In this document: one piece after another, positions 19,417-28,700 of the stretch | Numbering within the stretch: the first letter of the stretch is position 1 | Layout: each line of letters opens with the position of its first letter | Source of the DNA: Paenibacillus azoreducens | Lineage (GTDB): Bacteria > Bacillota > Bacilli > Paenibacillales > Paenibacillaceae | Assembly (NCBI RefSeq): GCF_021654775.1 | Contig: NZ_AP025343.1 | Span: 2,571,501 to 2,635,500, forward strand | Direction: 5' to 3' | Length of the DNA stretch: 64,000 bases | Translations under genes and position numbers: made by a program | Notes under the pieces: generated by a model | Databases searched by the model: none | Told to the model about the DNA's origin: nothing | What the model saw: the letters and a program-made list of their open reading frames with translations, nothing else

Positions 19417-21663
19417 TCACTGCCTGTCACGGAATTGAGTTGGCGTCATGCCGGTCGCTTTTTTGAACACGGTGAAGAAATGGCTTTTTGTTTGAAAACC
19501 GGCTCGCATTCCAACATCTGTGACGGGCCAGTTCGTTGACAACAGCAGTTCCTTGACCTTGGCGATGCGCTCTTGCAAAATGTAGTCTGAAAGCGTCTGG
19601 TCGAAGGTCTCTTTAAACAACTGTCGGACATGCCTTGTCGATAATGAGACATGTTCGGCTATATCTTCGATTGTAAGCATCGGATCGGGGAGGTTTTGCT
19701 TGACGTATTCCACGATTTCGGACACGATTTCTTCACGCCGACTGGAGCTTTTGCGGTTGCCGTTTTCGTTGATAATGTCAAGCAGTTCTTTTTCAAGCCA
19801 TGTTCTTACCTCGCCCAGCGTATCAAACGCCTCTAGCATTTTTTCGATATCTTCCACGGATTGGATGGAAGGAAGCTTGTTGAATGTTTTGAACAAGGTG
19901 TAAAGCAATAACAGCAGCTGGAATTTGCTTTGTATGTAATGCATGGCATGCATGTGCACGAATATAAGATCCAGAATCCCCGTTATTTTCTCCGTTCTTC
20001 CCATTCTGATTTGCTTGATAAGCTCATCCAGTAAATCATCGTTCAGCGTCTGGGCGCGGTGCATATAATCCTCATAATCGCGCTCAATGAACACCTTATC
20101 CTCGCCGGAAATGAATTTTAGCATCGTCAGTTCGTGAATATGCTGATAAACGATGCGCAAATCGTCGCTAAACATCCGTGAACCGCTCACAGCTACCGTT
20201 ACTTGGATATTCGTCCACTGCCTAATCTGTTTCCCGGCTTCCTCCATGGCTCCGATTAATTCATCCATCTGAACGTTATCTCCAGATATGAACAGGACAA
20301 GATGGTCGCTCCCCAAATCGACTGATTCCGCATACCAGTTTCGGCGGACCACTTCCTCAGCAATATTGCCGATGGCATATTTCAATAACTTTCTGGAAGC
20401 AAAATTATACTTTTTATTAAACGCGCTATATTCATTAATGCGGATGACACTTATATAGAGAGCTTCATGCCCAAACAGCCCGGAATTCTCATGCAGGTAC
20501 TGTGTAACGGGCGATGACAGCTTTCCTTGAAGGATCCACTGCCGCAAATACTCCGCTTTGATTACATTTTGGTGCTCGCGCATGGATGAATCAAGTTGAA
20601 TCATCCGATCCTCCAGCATTTCAATTCCGTGTCGGATGACTTTGAACTCGGCCATGGCAATGTCTTTATACTTGTTCTTGGAATGGAGCCCCAATTTTGT
20701 CTCCAATTGATTCGCCAGCTGCGTGAAAGGTTTATAGGTACGCCGCGAATTCCAGAACAAAATGACAATCAGCAGGGCGTCAAGACCAGCGACGACGATG
20801 ACAAATTTTGTCCGGAACGAGTTGAAATCGGCACGCATGCCCTCCAGTTTGGCCATTTGATAGATGATCCAGCCTTGAGGTTCGATCATTGCGTATTGCA
20901 CGGCCCAGGACTCCCCCTCATAGGTGCGTGTAAAACTGCCTGCTTCGCCCACTGAATTGACGGTTAATCCGGCATACAGGTCTTCCGAATCCTGAGGGCC
21001 GAGCATGACCTGTCCGCTTTTGTCAAGAATGAACGACCGGATTTCCTGGCTGGAATCCCCTTTGAGCAAATATTGCTGCATCAAATTGTCATTCAAGATA
21101 AGGGCGAGATAGCCAAATGATTGCTGTCCGGAGGGCACTGTCGGAATAATGAGCGCGAGCTGCTGGGTACCGTTCACTTTATGTACGAAAAAACGCAAGT
21201 AGGAGCTTCGGGATTGTCTGACCCGATCCAACATATCCTGATCGCGAAATTGGGGAAAGGAAGCGATGCCGTATTTTAAATCAATGGCGTGTTTTGTCCT
21301 CATGTTGATCAAATACACATTATCGAGGAAGGGTTCGGTCGTCATATATTTGGTTGCCGCCTCAATGGCCTCGACTTGGGCTTCCTGCGATTCCGATCCT
21401 GCCCTCATCCAGGACTGGATGCTTTTGTCGGCGTACATGTTTAGCCCATACGAAATGAGTTTATTAAAAATGAATTTTGCATTGTCTCGGGAATGAGCTA
21501 TCTCCGTTTTGTTCACTTTGTCGATTTGCCTCATCGCATAGATGGAGAATTGATGCGACATCAAGTACACAAACGGTATAGGGACCAAGATAAACAAGAT
21601 ACATAAACTCAGGAAAATCCGGATGTATGTTTGCTTAGGGATAAACCACCGGCTCACTTGCAT
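19417..21663 (-). CDS. Membrane-bound AraC-family regulator
   Basis: 748-residue one-component regulator. A membrane segment at about 12-34, an extracellular Cache-like sensor (about 35-280) and a second membrane segment at about 285-303 lead to a cytoplasmic linker with a degenerate GGDEF-like or coiled segment. A C-terminal AraC helix-turn-helix pair sits at about 650-748 (IEDIAEHVSLSTRHVRQLFKETF ... FFTVFKKATGMTPTQFR). It is divergent from the sugar transporter operon, which it probably activates when an extracellular oligosaccharide binds. Start choice: GAGGGGG abuts the ATG at 21663, so the GTG two codons later (21657, 6-base spacing) may be the real start. Confidence 0.9.
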   Translation of the reverse strand: MQVSRWFIPKQTYIRIFLSLCILFILVPIPFVYLMSHQFSIYAMRQIDKVNKTEIAHSRDNAKFIFNKLISYGLNMYADKSIQSWMRAGSESQEAQVEAIEAATKYMTTEPFLDNVYLINMRTKHAIDLKYGIASFPQFRDQDMLDRVRQSRSSYLRFFVHKVNGTQQLALIIPTVPSGQQSFGYLALILNDNLMQQYLLKGDSSQEIRSFILDKSGQVMLGPQDSEDLYAGLTVNSVGEAGSFTRTYEGESWAVQYAMIEPQGWIIYQMAKLEGMRADFNSFRTKFVIVVAGLDALLIVILFWNSRRTYKPFTQLANQLETKLGLHSKNKYKDIAMAEFKVIRHGIEMLEDRMIQLDSSMREHQNVIKAEYLRQWILQGKLSSPVTQYLHENSGLFGHEALYISVIRINEYSAFNKKYNFASRKLLKYAIGNIAEEVVRRNWYAESVDLGSDHLVLFISGDNVQMDELIGAMEEAGKQIRQWTNIQVTVAVSGSRMFSDDLRIVYQHIHELTMLKFISGEDKVFIERDYEDYMHRAQTLNDDLLDELIKQIRMGRTEKITGILDLIFVHMHAMHYIQSKFQLLLLLYTLFKTFNKLPSIQSVEDIEKMLEAFDTLGEVRTWLEKELLDIINENGNRKSSSRREEIVSEIVEYVKQNLPDPMLTIEDIAEHVSLSTRHVRQLFKETFDQTLSDYILQERIAKVKELLLSTNWPVTDVGMRAGFQTKSHFFTVFKKATGMTPTQFRDRQ

Positions 21664-22018
21664 CCCCCTCGTCCTTTATTCAAATTTGTAAGATTCATTA
21701 TAGCAGCCAAGATCCCGGATTGAAGCGCTTAACCCAAAATATGCAATACGAGTATAACACATAAAAACGGGATCCGGTTGTAGTCCGAAGTTTTGCACTT
21801 TTCATGCGAAATTGCCCGTAAATTGGGCAAAGTCCGGCCTAAAGGGAGCATTTATTTCCGGTTTGCATACCCGATTTCCATAATAAGAACCTGCCCTGCA
21901 GGCTGTTTTGGATCAGCCATTTCCTAGATCAGAACTATACAGGGCAGAGAGGAATGCCATAAACTTGGTCGTATTATAACGAATTACAATGGTGGCAAGA
22001 GAGGAGGCCCGTGTAAAG
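21664..22018. promoter_or_regulatory. Divergent regulatory region of the polysaccharide locus
   Basis: 355 bases between the AraC regulator and the first transporter gene. It contains an inverted repeat TTGCCC (21812-21817) and GGGCAA (21825-21830), a palindromic GAAGCGCTT near 21723, and a distant pair CTGCCCTG (21891) and CAGGGCAG (21950). Any of these could be an operator, but none matches a known site. The AGGAGG at 22002 is the ribosome binding site of the permease gene. Confidence 0.45.
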
Positions 22019-22930
22019 GTGGCTGTATTCAGAGAAATTTTAAAGAACAAATATTTGTATCTCCTGGCGCTTCCCGGATTGCTGTTTTTGCTTGTATTTG
22101 CCTATCTTCCGATGACCGGTTATTTAATCGCTTTCAAAAAATACCGATTATCAGACGGTTTATGGGGCAGCGAATGGGTCAGGTTCGACAACTTCAAATT
22201 TTTCTTCATGGGCAGCGATTGGTACAAGGTGACGTTTAATACGATCTTTCTCAACGGATTATTTATTGTTTGCGGCCTTGGAATTGCTCTGCTGCTGGCG
22301 ATCTTTCTAAATGAAGTACGGAATCTGGTCTTCAAAAAAATGGCGCAAACCTTTATTTTCATGCCGTATTTTATTTCATGGCTGGTTGTCAGCATGATGG
22401 TATTCGCTTTTCTGAATACGACTGACGGTATTCTTAACCGCACTTTGGCTGCTTACGGCATACAGGGGGGGAATTGGTACCTAATGCCGGGGATTTGGCC
22501 CGCTGTACTCACGATCATCTATATATGGAAGTTTGCCGGATACTACTCGATCATCTTTTTGGCTGCCATAACCGGGATTTCGGGCGAGTATTACGAAAGT
22601 GCGCGGATCGATGGAGCCAGCAGGTACCAGCAAATCATTCATATTACGATTCCATTGATCCGCAATGTGCTGGTCGTTCTTGCCTTGCTGGGGGTCGGCC
22701 GCATTTTCTACGGCGATTTCGGGATGATTTACGGGATTATCGGCGATAATGCGCCGTTGTATCCGACGACCGATGTTATCGACACCTACTCATTCCGGGC
22801 GCTTCGCCAATTAGGTGATTTCAGCAAATCATCCGCCGTAATTTTGTATCAGGCCGTTATGGGGCTTGTGACGATCGTGCTTTTTAATGCGATAGCGAAA
22901 AAAATCGATAAGGATTCTAGTTTGTTCTAA
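22019..22930 (+). CDS. Sugar ABC transporter permease, LplB type (system 1)
   Basis: First membrane subunit of a CUT1-type oligosaccharide importer, about 303 residues and six membrane segments. The permease loop EYYESARIDGASRYQQIIHITIPLI carries the EAA motif that docks the ATPase. Start choice: a GTG at 22019 lies 11 bases after AGGAGG, whereas the ATG at 21989 has no ribosome binding site. No ATPase gene is in the locus; such systems normally share an MsmX-type ATPase encoded elsewhere. It is followed after 12 bases by the second permease. The AraC regulator opposite probably controls it. Confidence 0.93.
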   Translation: MAVFREILKNKYLYLLALPGLLFLLVFAYLPMTGYLIAFKKYRLSDGLWGSEWVRFDNFKFFFMGSDWYKVTFNTIFLNGLFIVCGLGIALLLAIFLNEVRNLVFKKMAQTFIFMPYFISWLVVSMMVFAFLNTTDGILNRTLAAYGIQGGNWYLMPGIWPAVLTIIYIWKFAGYYSIIFLAAITGISGEYYESARIDGASRYQQIIHITIPLIRNVLVVLALLGVGRIFYGDFGMIYGIIGDNAPLYPTTDVIDTYSFRALRQLGDFSKSSAVILYQAVMGLVTIVLFNAIAKKIDKDSSLF

Positions 22931-22942
22931 CAGAAAGCGGGG

Positions 22943-23878
22943 ATGGACATGGAAAATTCACTCGTTCAAATCAGGACGATGGAAGCAAAAAGGGGAAAGA
23001 TGGGCAGCTCCTTATCCGAAAAAATATTTATGATCTTTATCTATATATTCACAGGCGCGTTTGCATTGGCTTGCTTTCTTCCATTCTGGCTGGTGCTGAT
23101 TAATTCCTTTGCCGCAGAGTCGAACATCAAGCTGCATGGCTATCAGCTGTTCCCGAAAGAGTTTTCTCTGGCTTCCTATCAATATTTGCTGGAAGGCAAG
23201 CAGGTCTTAAGCAGCTATATTGTATCTACTAGCGTAACCGTTGCGGGAACCATTCTCGCCGTCGCGGTTACTTCCATGTACGCCTATACGCTGGCTCATC
23301 CGAAAGTGAGATACCGCAATATCCTGTCGTTTCTCACTTATTTTACGATGATTTTCGGCACCGGGCTGGTCGGGTTTTATATCCTCGTCGCCAACTGGCT
23401 TGGTCTCAAGGATACGTTATGGGCGCTGATTCTTCCATACGTTTTGAATCCGTTTTTCGCTTTTATTATGGTTTCTTTTTTTCGAACGTTGCCTTACGAG
23501 ATTAATGAGGCGGCGACGGTGGATGGAGCCAATGATCTCACGATTTTCTTTAAAATCATTATTCCAATCTCGAAGCCGGTTATCGCGACAGTCAGTTTAT
23601 TCTACGCCTTGCAATACTGGAACGATTTCTTTCTGGCGCTCTTGTTCATCGACGATTACAAGCTGCATCCGCTGCAAATGATGATCCGTCAGCTTATTTC
23701 CAACATCAATATCGGTGCGTATGTCAGCGGCAGCCAAACAACGTATACGCAGCCATTGCCAACTTATGGCGTACAATTAGCGACCGTATGTTTGACGATC
23801 GGTCCGATTATTTTGCTGTATCCATTCACTCAGAAATTTTTTGTGAAGGGGATTACAATCGGCGCCTTGAAAGGTTAG
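22943..23878 (+). CDS. Sugar ABC transporter permease, YtcP type (system 1)
   Basis: Second membrane subunit of the importer, 311 residues with six membrane segments and the EAA motif in EINEAATVDGANDLTIFFKIIIPISKPV. The C-terminal FVKGITIGALKG is typical of the YtcP subgroup that pairs with LplB-type permeases. Two possible starts, ATG 22943 and ATG 22949, follow AAAGCGGGG. The gap to the binding-protein gene is unusually long (181 bases) and contains structured repeats. Confidence 0.93.
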   Translation: MDMENSLVQIRTMEAKRGKMGSSLSEKIFMIFIYIFTGAFALACFLPFWLVLINSFAAESNIKLHGYQLFPKEFSLASYQYLLEGKQVLSSYIVSTSVTVAGTILAVAVTSMYAYTLAHPKVRYRNILSFLTYFTMIFGTGLVGFYILVANWLGLKDTLWALILPYVLNPFFAFIMVSFFRTLPYEINEAATVDGANDLTIFFKIIIPISKPVIATVSLFYALQYWNDFFLALLFIDDYKLHPLQMMIRQLISNINIGAYVSGSQTTYTQPLPTYGVQLATVCLTIGPIILLYPFTQKFFVKGITIGALKG

Positions 23879-23952
23879 CTACAAATTTTTGCTTATCTAT
23901 ACAAGTTGAACCAATAATTGAACGGATGAAGGCAGCCGGGTGAAATGTTTGT

Positions 23953-24043
23953 CTATTCAAAGCAGCACGCAAAAACAAAGCATATGCTTTCGAAGCAAGT
24001 TTTTGCTTAACTTAGTCGCCTATTCAAAGCAGCACGCAAAAAC
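23953..24043 (+). promoter_or_regulatory. Duplicated segment and competing hairpins before the binding-protein gene
   Basis: A 24-base segment beginning CTATTCAAAGCAGC occurs twice, at 23953-23976 and 24020-24043. Each copy ends in GCAAAAAC. Between them lie a 14-base palindrome AAAGCATATGCTTT (23977-23990) and GTTTTTGC (23999-24006). GTTTTTGC can pair with the GCAAAAAC of either copy, so two mutually exclusive hairpins are possible. The second ends six bases before the AGGAGG of the lipoprotein gene. It may stabilise or process the operon mRNA, or tune translation. Confidence 0.6.
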
Positions 24044-24059
24044 TTTTAGGAGGTCAAAA

Positions 24060-25598
24060 ATGAAAACCAAAAAGATTATGGCAATGATGTTGGCATTTTT
24101 TCTGGTAATGACAGGAATCATCGGGTGCAGCAAATCAGGCGATTCTTCCCCAGGCAATGTAAGCGCGGGCTCAGGCGGGAAGCTCGATCCGGTTACACTG
24201 AAGATTGTACTGCCTGGCGACCGCCCGGCCGATATGGATGTCGTCATCAAGGAAGCTGAGCGAAGAATGGCCGATACGCTTAATGTCAAGCTCGATATTG
24301 TCTTCGTGCCCTGGTCCGATTTGGCCCAGAAAACGCAGATGATGCTCGCTTCCGGCGAAAGTGTCGATCTGATCTTCGATGCGCCGTGGCTGCATATGGA
24401 GCAGATGATCAGCTCGGGGTACTATGAACCGTTGGAAGATTTGCTGGACAAATACGGGCAGGATGCGCTCAAAGTCCGATCGCAGCAAATGTTTGACGCA
24501 AATAAATTCCAGGGCAAAATTTATGCGCTGCCTTTGGGCAATACCCATCTGGCGGGAAGAACGTATCTGGTCCGCAAAGATCTTCGTGAAAAATACGGTC
24601 TGCCGCCGATCAAAACGTATGACGATCTGATACAGTTCGCATACAAGGTGAAAGAAAACGAAAAGGATGTCATCCCGCTGCTCGCTTACGGCCAACCGGG
24701 ACAAAAGGACGTGTCGTGGGGCGCTTTCAGAGCTTTCATGGAATATGATCCGCAAATTCTGAGATCGGATGCGCTCGGGCAAAGCCTTGTCTTGTACTAC
24801 AAAAATAACGACGGCAAAGTATATAACCTTTTTGACGAGATGGAGCCGCGGGTATGGTCCTGGATTGAAGAGGCGAGAAAGCTCTATACGGATGGGCTTA
24901 TTCATCCGGACATTCTTGCACTGAAGGATGTCAATTCGGTGATCGAATCCGGCAAAATTGCCGTGGCAGTCTACAATGAATTCGGTGTTCCTACTCAGTT
25001 TGAAACAGCGGTAGCACGCAATGTACCAGGCGCGGAATTGGAAGCGGTCACTTTTATCAAGTCGGAAAAAGGAAAAAACATTACGAATTTCAAACAAGCA
25101 AACTTTCAGGCGATCCCGAAAGTCAGCAAAAATAAAGAGCGTGCCATGATGTTTTTGAATTGGGCCGCCCAGAAGGAAAATTACGATCTGCTCGCTTACG
25201 GGATCGAAGGTACGCATTACAAGGCAAAAGGCGACGATCAATACGAGCAAATCGGTTCCGGTTATTCGTACTTCCCGTATGCATGGATCTGGAATCCGAC
25301 GACAGACCGGTTAAACGCCGGATTTGATGCGGATTCGATTGCGCATTATCAATTCAATAAAAATGCGGATAATTTGACGTCAAGCATATTAACCGGTTTC
25401 TCCTTCGACCCGGGGCCTGTTATGAACGAAATATCACTCTATAATGCGGTTGAAGATAAATACTACAATGCTTTGTTCGATGGCGTCTTTGATCCGGCCG
25501 AGCAGTGGAACAAGCTGAAAGCAGAAGGCGAAGGCTACGTCAAAAAGATTCAGGTCGAGCTGCAGAAGCAAATCGACGCCTTTTTGGCTCAAAAATAG
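24060..25598 (+). CDS. Sugar-binding lipoprotein, LipO type (system 1)
   Basis: Extracellular receptor of the importer, 512 residues. The signal peptide ends with lipobox GIIGC and the lipidated cysteine is C23. The mature part has the solute-binding protein family 1 fold, with a C-terminal region typical of LplA/LipO receptors (near 440-512). The start is the ATG at 24060 directly behind TTTTAGGAGGTCAAAA; the frame runs open to 23940 but has no ribosome binding site there. It is probably transcribed with the two permease genes and made in excess of them through the RNA structures upstream. Confidence 0.93.
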   Translation: MKTKKIMAMMLAFFLVMTGIIGCSKSGDSSPGNVSAGSGGKLDPVTLKIVLPGDRPADMDVVIKEAERRMADTLNVKLDIVFVPWSDLAQKTQMMLASGESVDLIFDAPWLHMEQMISSGYYEPLEDLLDKYGQDALKVRSQQMFDANKFQGKIYALPLGNTHLAGRTYLVRKDLREKYGLPPIKTYDDLIQFAYKVKENEKDVIPLLAYGQPGQKDVSWGAFRAFMEYDPQILRSDALGQSLVLYYKNNDGKVYNLFDEMEPRVWSWIEEARKLYTDGLIHPDILALKDVNSVIESGKIAVAVYNEFGVPTQFETAVARNVPGAELEAVTFIKSEKGKNITNFKQANFQAIPKVSKNKERAMMFLNWAAQKENYDLLAYGIEGTHYKAKGDDQYEQIGSGYSYFPYAWIWNPTTDRLNAGFDADSIAHYQFNKNADNLTSSILTGFSFDPGPVMNEISLYNAVEDKYYNALFDGVFDPAEQWNKLKAEGEGYVKKIQVELQKQIDAFLAQK

Positions 25599-25621
25599 CA
25601 ACCGTAGCCGAGAAGGCAATA

Positions 25622-25630
25622 GAAAGGAGG
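25622..25630 (+). promoter_or_regulatory. STAB-SD-like sequence without a start codon
   Basis: GAAAGGAGG, identical to the mRNA-stabilising STAB-SD of Bacillus thuringiensis cry3A leaders. No ATG, GTG or TTG lies at a suitable distance after it. It is 110 bases before the start of the giant enzyme gene, in the gap after the binding-protein gene. Confidence 0.5.
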
Positions 25631-25740
25631 TAAGAGAGAGTATACAACGGTTAATAACTTAAGCTCCGAATGCAGGTCATGCTTGGATTGGCAGTCATTT
25701 TTCAAAGCGATAACGAATGGGAAATGGAGTTGATTTGAAG

Positions 25741-28700
25741 ATGGCGGGAAAAAGCAGGAAAGTGATCTGTTTGTTGCTAGCCCTCACGTTTGCCTTTTGC
25801 AATCTGCCTGTGCTGCAGGCTGCAGAAAGCGAGCAGACGTCGAAGGTTAATTTACTGGCAGCGGATATGGATTCAACGTTTAGTGATGGGATAAGCCCGT
25901 TCAAGCTGGAAGTCAGCACATCCGGAGGAACTCAGCGCATTGTTCAGATTGACGGCAACAACGCGCTCGAACTCCGCGACGCCTCCCTGGGTTCGAACGC
26001 AGCGAGCTATTTCTATTATCAGCTGGACAGCGGCAGGCTTAAGGATCGCATTAATGAAATCTACAACATGCCGCAAGGAAGCCCGCCGGTTGAGCTCGTC
26101 TTGGAGTATAAGTTGAAGCGCAGCGCTGCGAGCGACAAGCCCGTAGCCAAGGATATTTATGCCCAGATCCATTTCGGCAATTCTGATAACAACCTGATTC
26201 CCCGCTTTCCTGTGGGGACGTCGAGCATTTCTAGCACCGCAGCCTATACAAGCAGTGACCAGACGAAGTTAAAGACAGTTAATGACGCGGATCTTCCCGA
26301 ATACCGGTTTAAGATCGTACCGAATGGCGGGCAGCGCATGATTTCGAGTGTGAAACTGGCCTTCTCCGTTCGTGTCGATACAGGCGGTACGGATGAAGCC
26401 TACGTGATTGATGATTTGGCTGTTTACGAACTGAATTCAGCCCAGCCGCAGGATGATGAACCGCCTACGACGCCGGCGGATTTGAAGGCCGTAGGAATTT
26501 TGGACACGAGTGTCAAATTGTCCTGGACTGCTTCGACAGACAATGTCGGAGTAACCGGATATACGATTTATCAGGATGGGGCCCCTGTGCTTAAAGTAAG
26601 CGGGACAACAACCAGCGCAGCTATCGTTGGATTAACGCCGAATACAAACTACCGTTTTACCGTTAAGGCCAGGGATGGAGCGGGGAATATTTCAACTGCC
26701 AGCAACGAGGTTTCGGTGACGACGAATCCTTCGGCCAGCGGGCTGCCCGAGCCATTCGGCAACGGAGATATCGGCAATATCAGACTTCCGGGCAGCGCGA
26801 GCTATGATAAAGATACCGGTACGTTCAAAGTCAAAGGCTCCGGGGCCGATATCTGGGGCAAGGAGGATGCGTTCCATTACGTATACCGGCCATGGACAGG
26901 AGATGGCGAGATTGTGGCACGCGTCTCCAAGATGGAAAATACGGTGGTTTGGACCAAGCCCGGCATCATGATTCGCGGAAGCACATCGGCACAGGCTCCC
27001 TATGTGATGATGGCAGTGACGCCAGCAAACGGGGTCATATACCAAAATCGGCTGCAGCCTGGCGGGGAATCTACGCAATCATGGGGTTCTTCTTCTGCCG
27101 TACCGCATTGGTTGAAGCTGGTACGGAAAAGCAACTTAATCACTGCCTACGAATCGAGTGACGGGACGCATTGGGCGCTGATTAAAAAAGATATAGTTAA
27201 CCTGCCGGATACCGTTTACGTCGGCTTGGCGTTAACCAGTCACGACATCAACAAGCTAAGTACGGCGGAATTTGACAATGTGAGCGTCGGCCCCATCTCG
27301 CCTAACACCAATAATTCGCCTTTCCCGGGCACACCCGAGACAAGGCGCCAATGGGTGTGGGATAAAACGAAGTTGATGTCGGAGATTGACGGTCAGTTGA
27401 ATATTTCCCAAATTGTCGCACAAATTCTAGACGGGCAGAATGAAGCCGTAAACCTGCAGAAGCTTGACAAGATGTTTCAGACTTATGATTGGGAGCAGTA
27501 CAAGACAGTGGCAAAAATGTATGCTTATTTGATGGTAGGCGACCGCTTCAGCAGCGTTATGACGGAACATGCCAGGGATTATTTCTCCAAATACGCATAC
27601 GGCAAGCTGTCGCAGACCGAAAACTTGAGAATGAGCAATTATACGGCCGGCTATTTGGTAGGCCAATACCTTCCCGATCTTCGCGATTTGAATGGCGCAT
27701 CCGGAACGGCACTGAAAAATGCGAACCGAAGCAACATCGAGGAGATGTTGGATGCGGGAGTTCATGGAGGTTGGGCGGAGTATGAAAGCCCGGAATACAC
27801 GATTATGACATACCTATGCCTGAATGCGCTATACCAATATTCGGATGAGCCGGATTTCAAGCAGAAGGCCAAAATGGCCATGGACGTGATGTGGTACGAG
27901 TGGGCGAATGATTGGATCAATGGCACATTTATATCCACCTCCAGCAGAGCGAAGGGAGACGGAGTGACCGTAAACGACCAGACATGGAGAGGAGCGGATC
28001 ATACGGCATTATCCTGGATTTATTTCGGTGGGCACCGCGCTCAAGAGGGATTCGGCGACTCGGATAGCTTGGCCCCGGCAGCTTACCGTCCTTATCTGGA
28101 GTATTTGGGGATGCTGGCCTACAGCGGAATGAATTATTCGCCGCCAGAGATGGCCATCCGCATCGGTCAGGACGTCAACAAAAGCTATTCATCCCGTAAA
28201 ACCAATCTGCAAAATTCGGGCGGCAACCATTTGAAAACTTACCGTTCGGCTTATGTGCAGCCGACATGGGGACTCTCGACCGAGGTGACATATAATCGGG
28301 TCGACAACTGGATCGAAGATATTCCGGTCGTTCTGCGTTGGCTCTCTAATTCGCCGGCTTCCGTATTCAGATTGTCGGTCGATCAGGCAGACAGTCCGAT
28401 CGGCAATTATGATCAGCCCGAAAATCATCGTATCATGCAGGACGATAAGGCGGCCGTGGGCGTATTTAAATCACTTAGCGCGCCGGGAACAAACGTTAAC
28501 TTTATCAATGCGATGTTCCCGGACACAGGGGCGATTCAGAAGCGGGATGAGCAGTCCGGCTGGGTATTCAGCGATACGGGAAAGATGTATTTCGCCTTCA
28601 AGATGATTAAGCCTTACGCGTGGTATTATCAAACTCCGACCGATCCGGCAAACAAGATCAAACAGATGCAGCCCCACCCTACAAAGCAGCTGCATTATAA

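Noticed and set aside
21715..21740. cre site near GAAGCGCTTAA
   Set aside because: Aligning its CG with the cre centre leaves at least four mismatches at conserved positions, so it is only a short palindrome.
24171..25250. 359-codon antisense frame over the binding-protein gene
   Set aside because: Shadow of a well-supported lipoprotein gene; no ribosome binding site and no recognisable domain.
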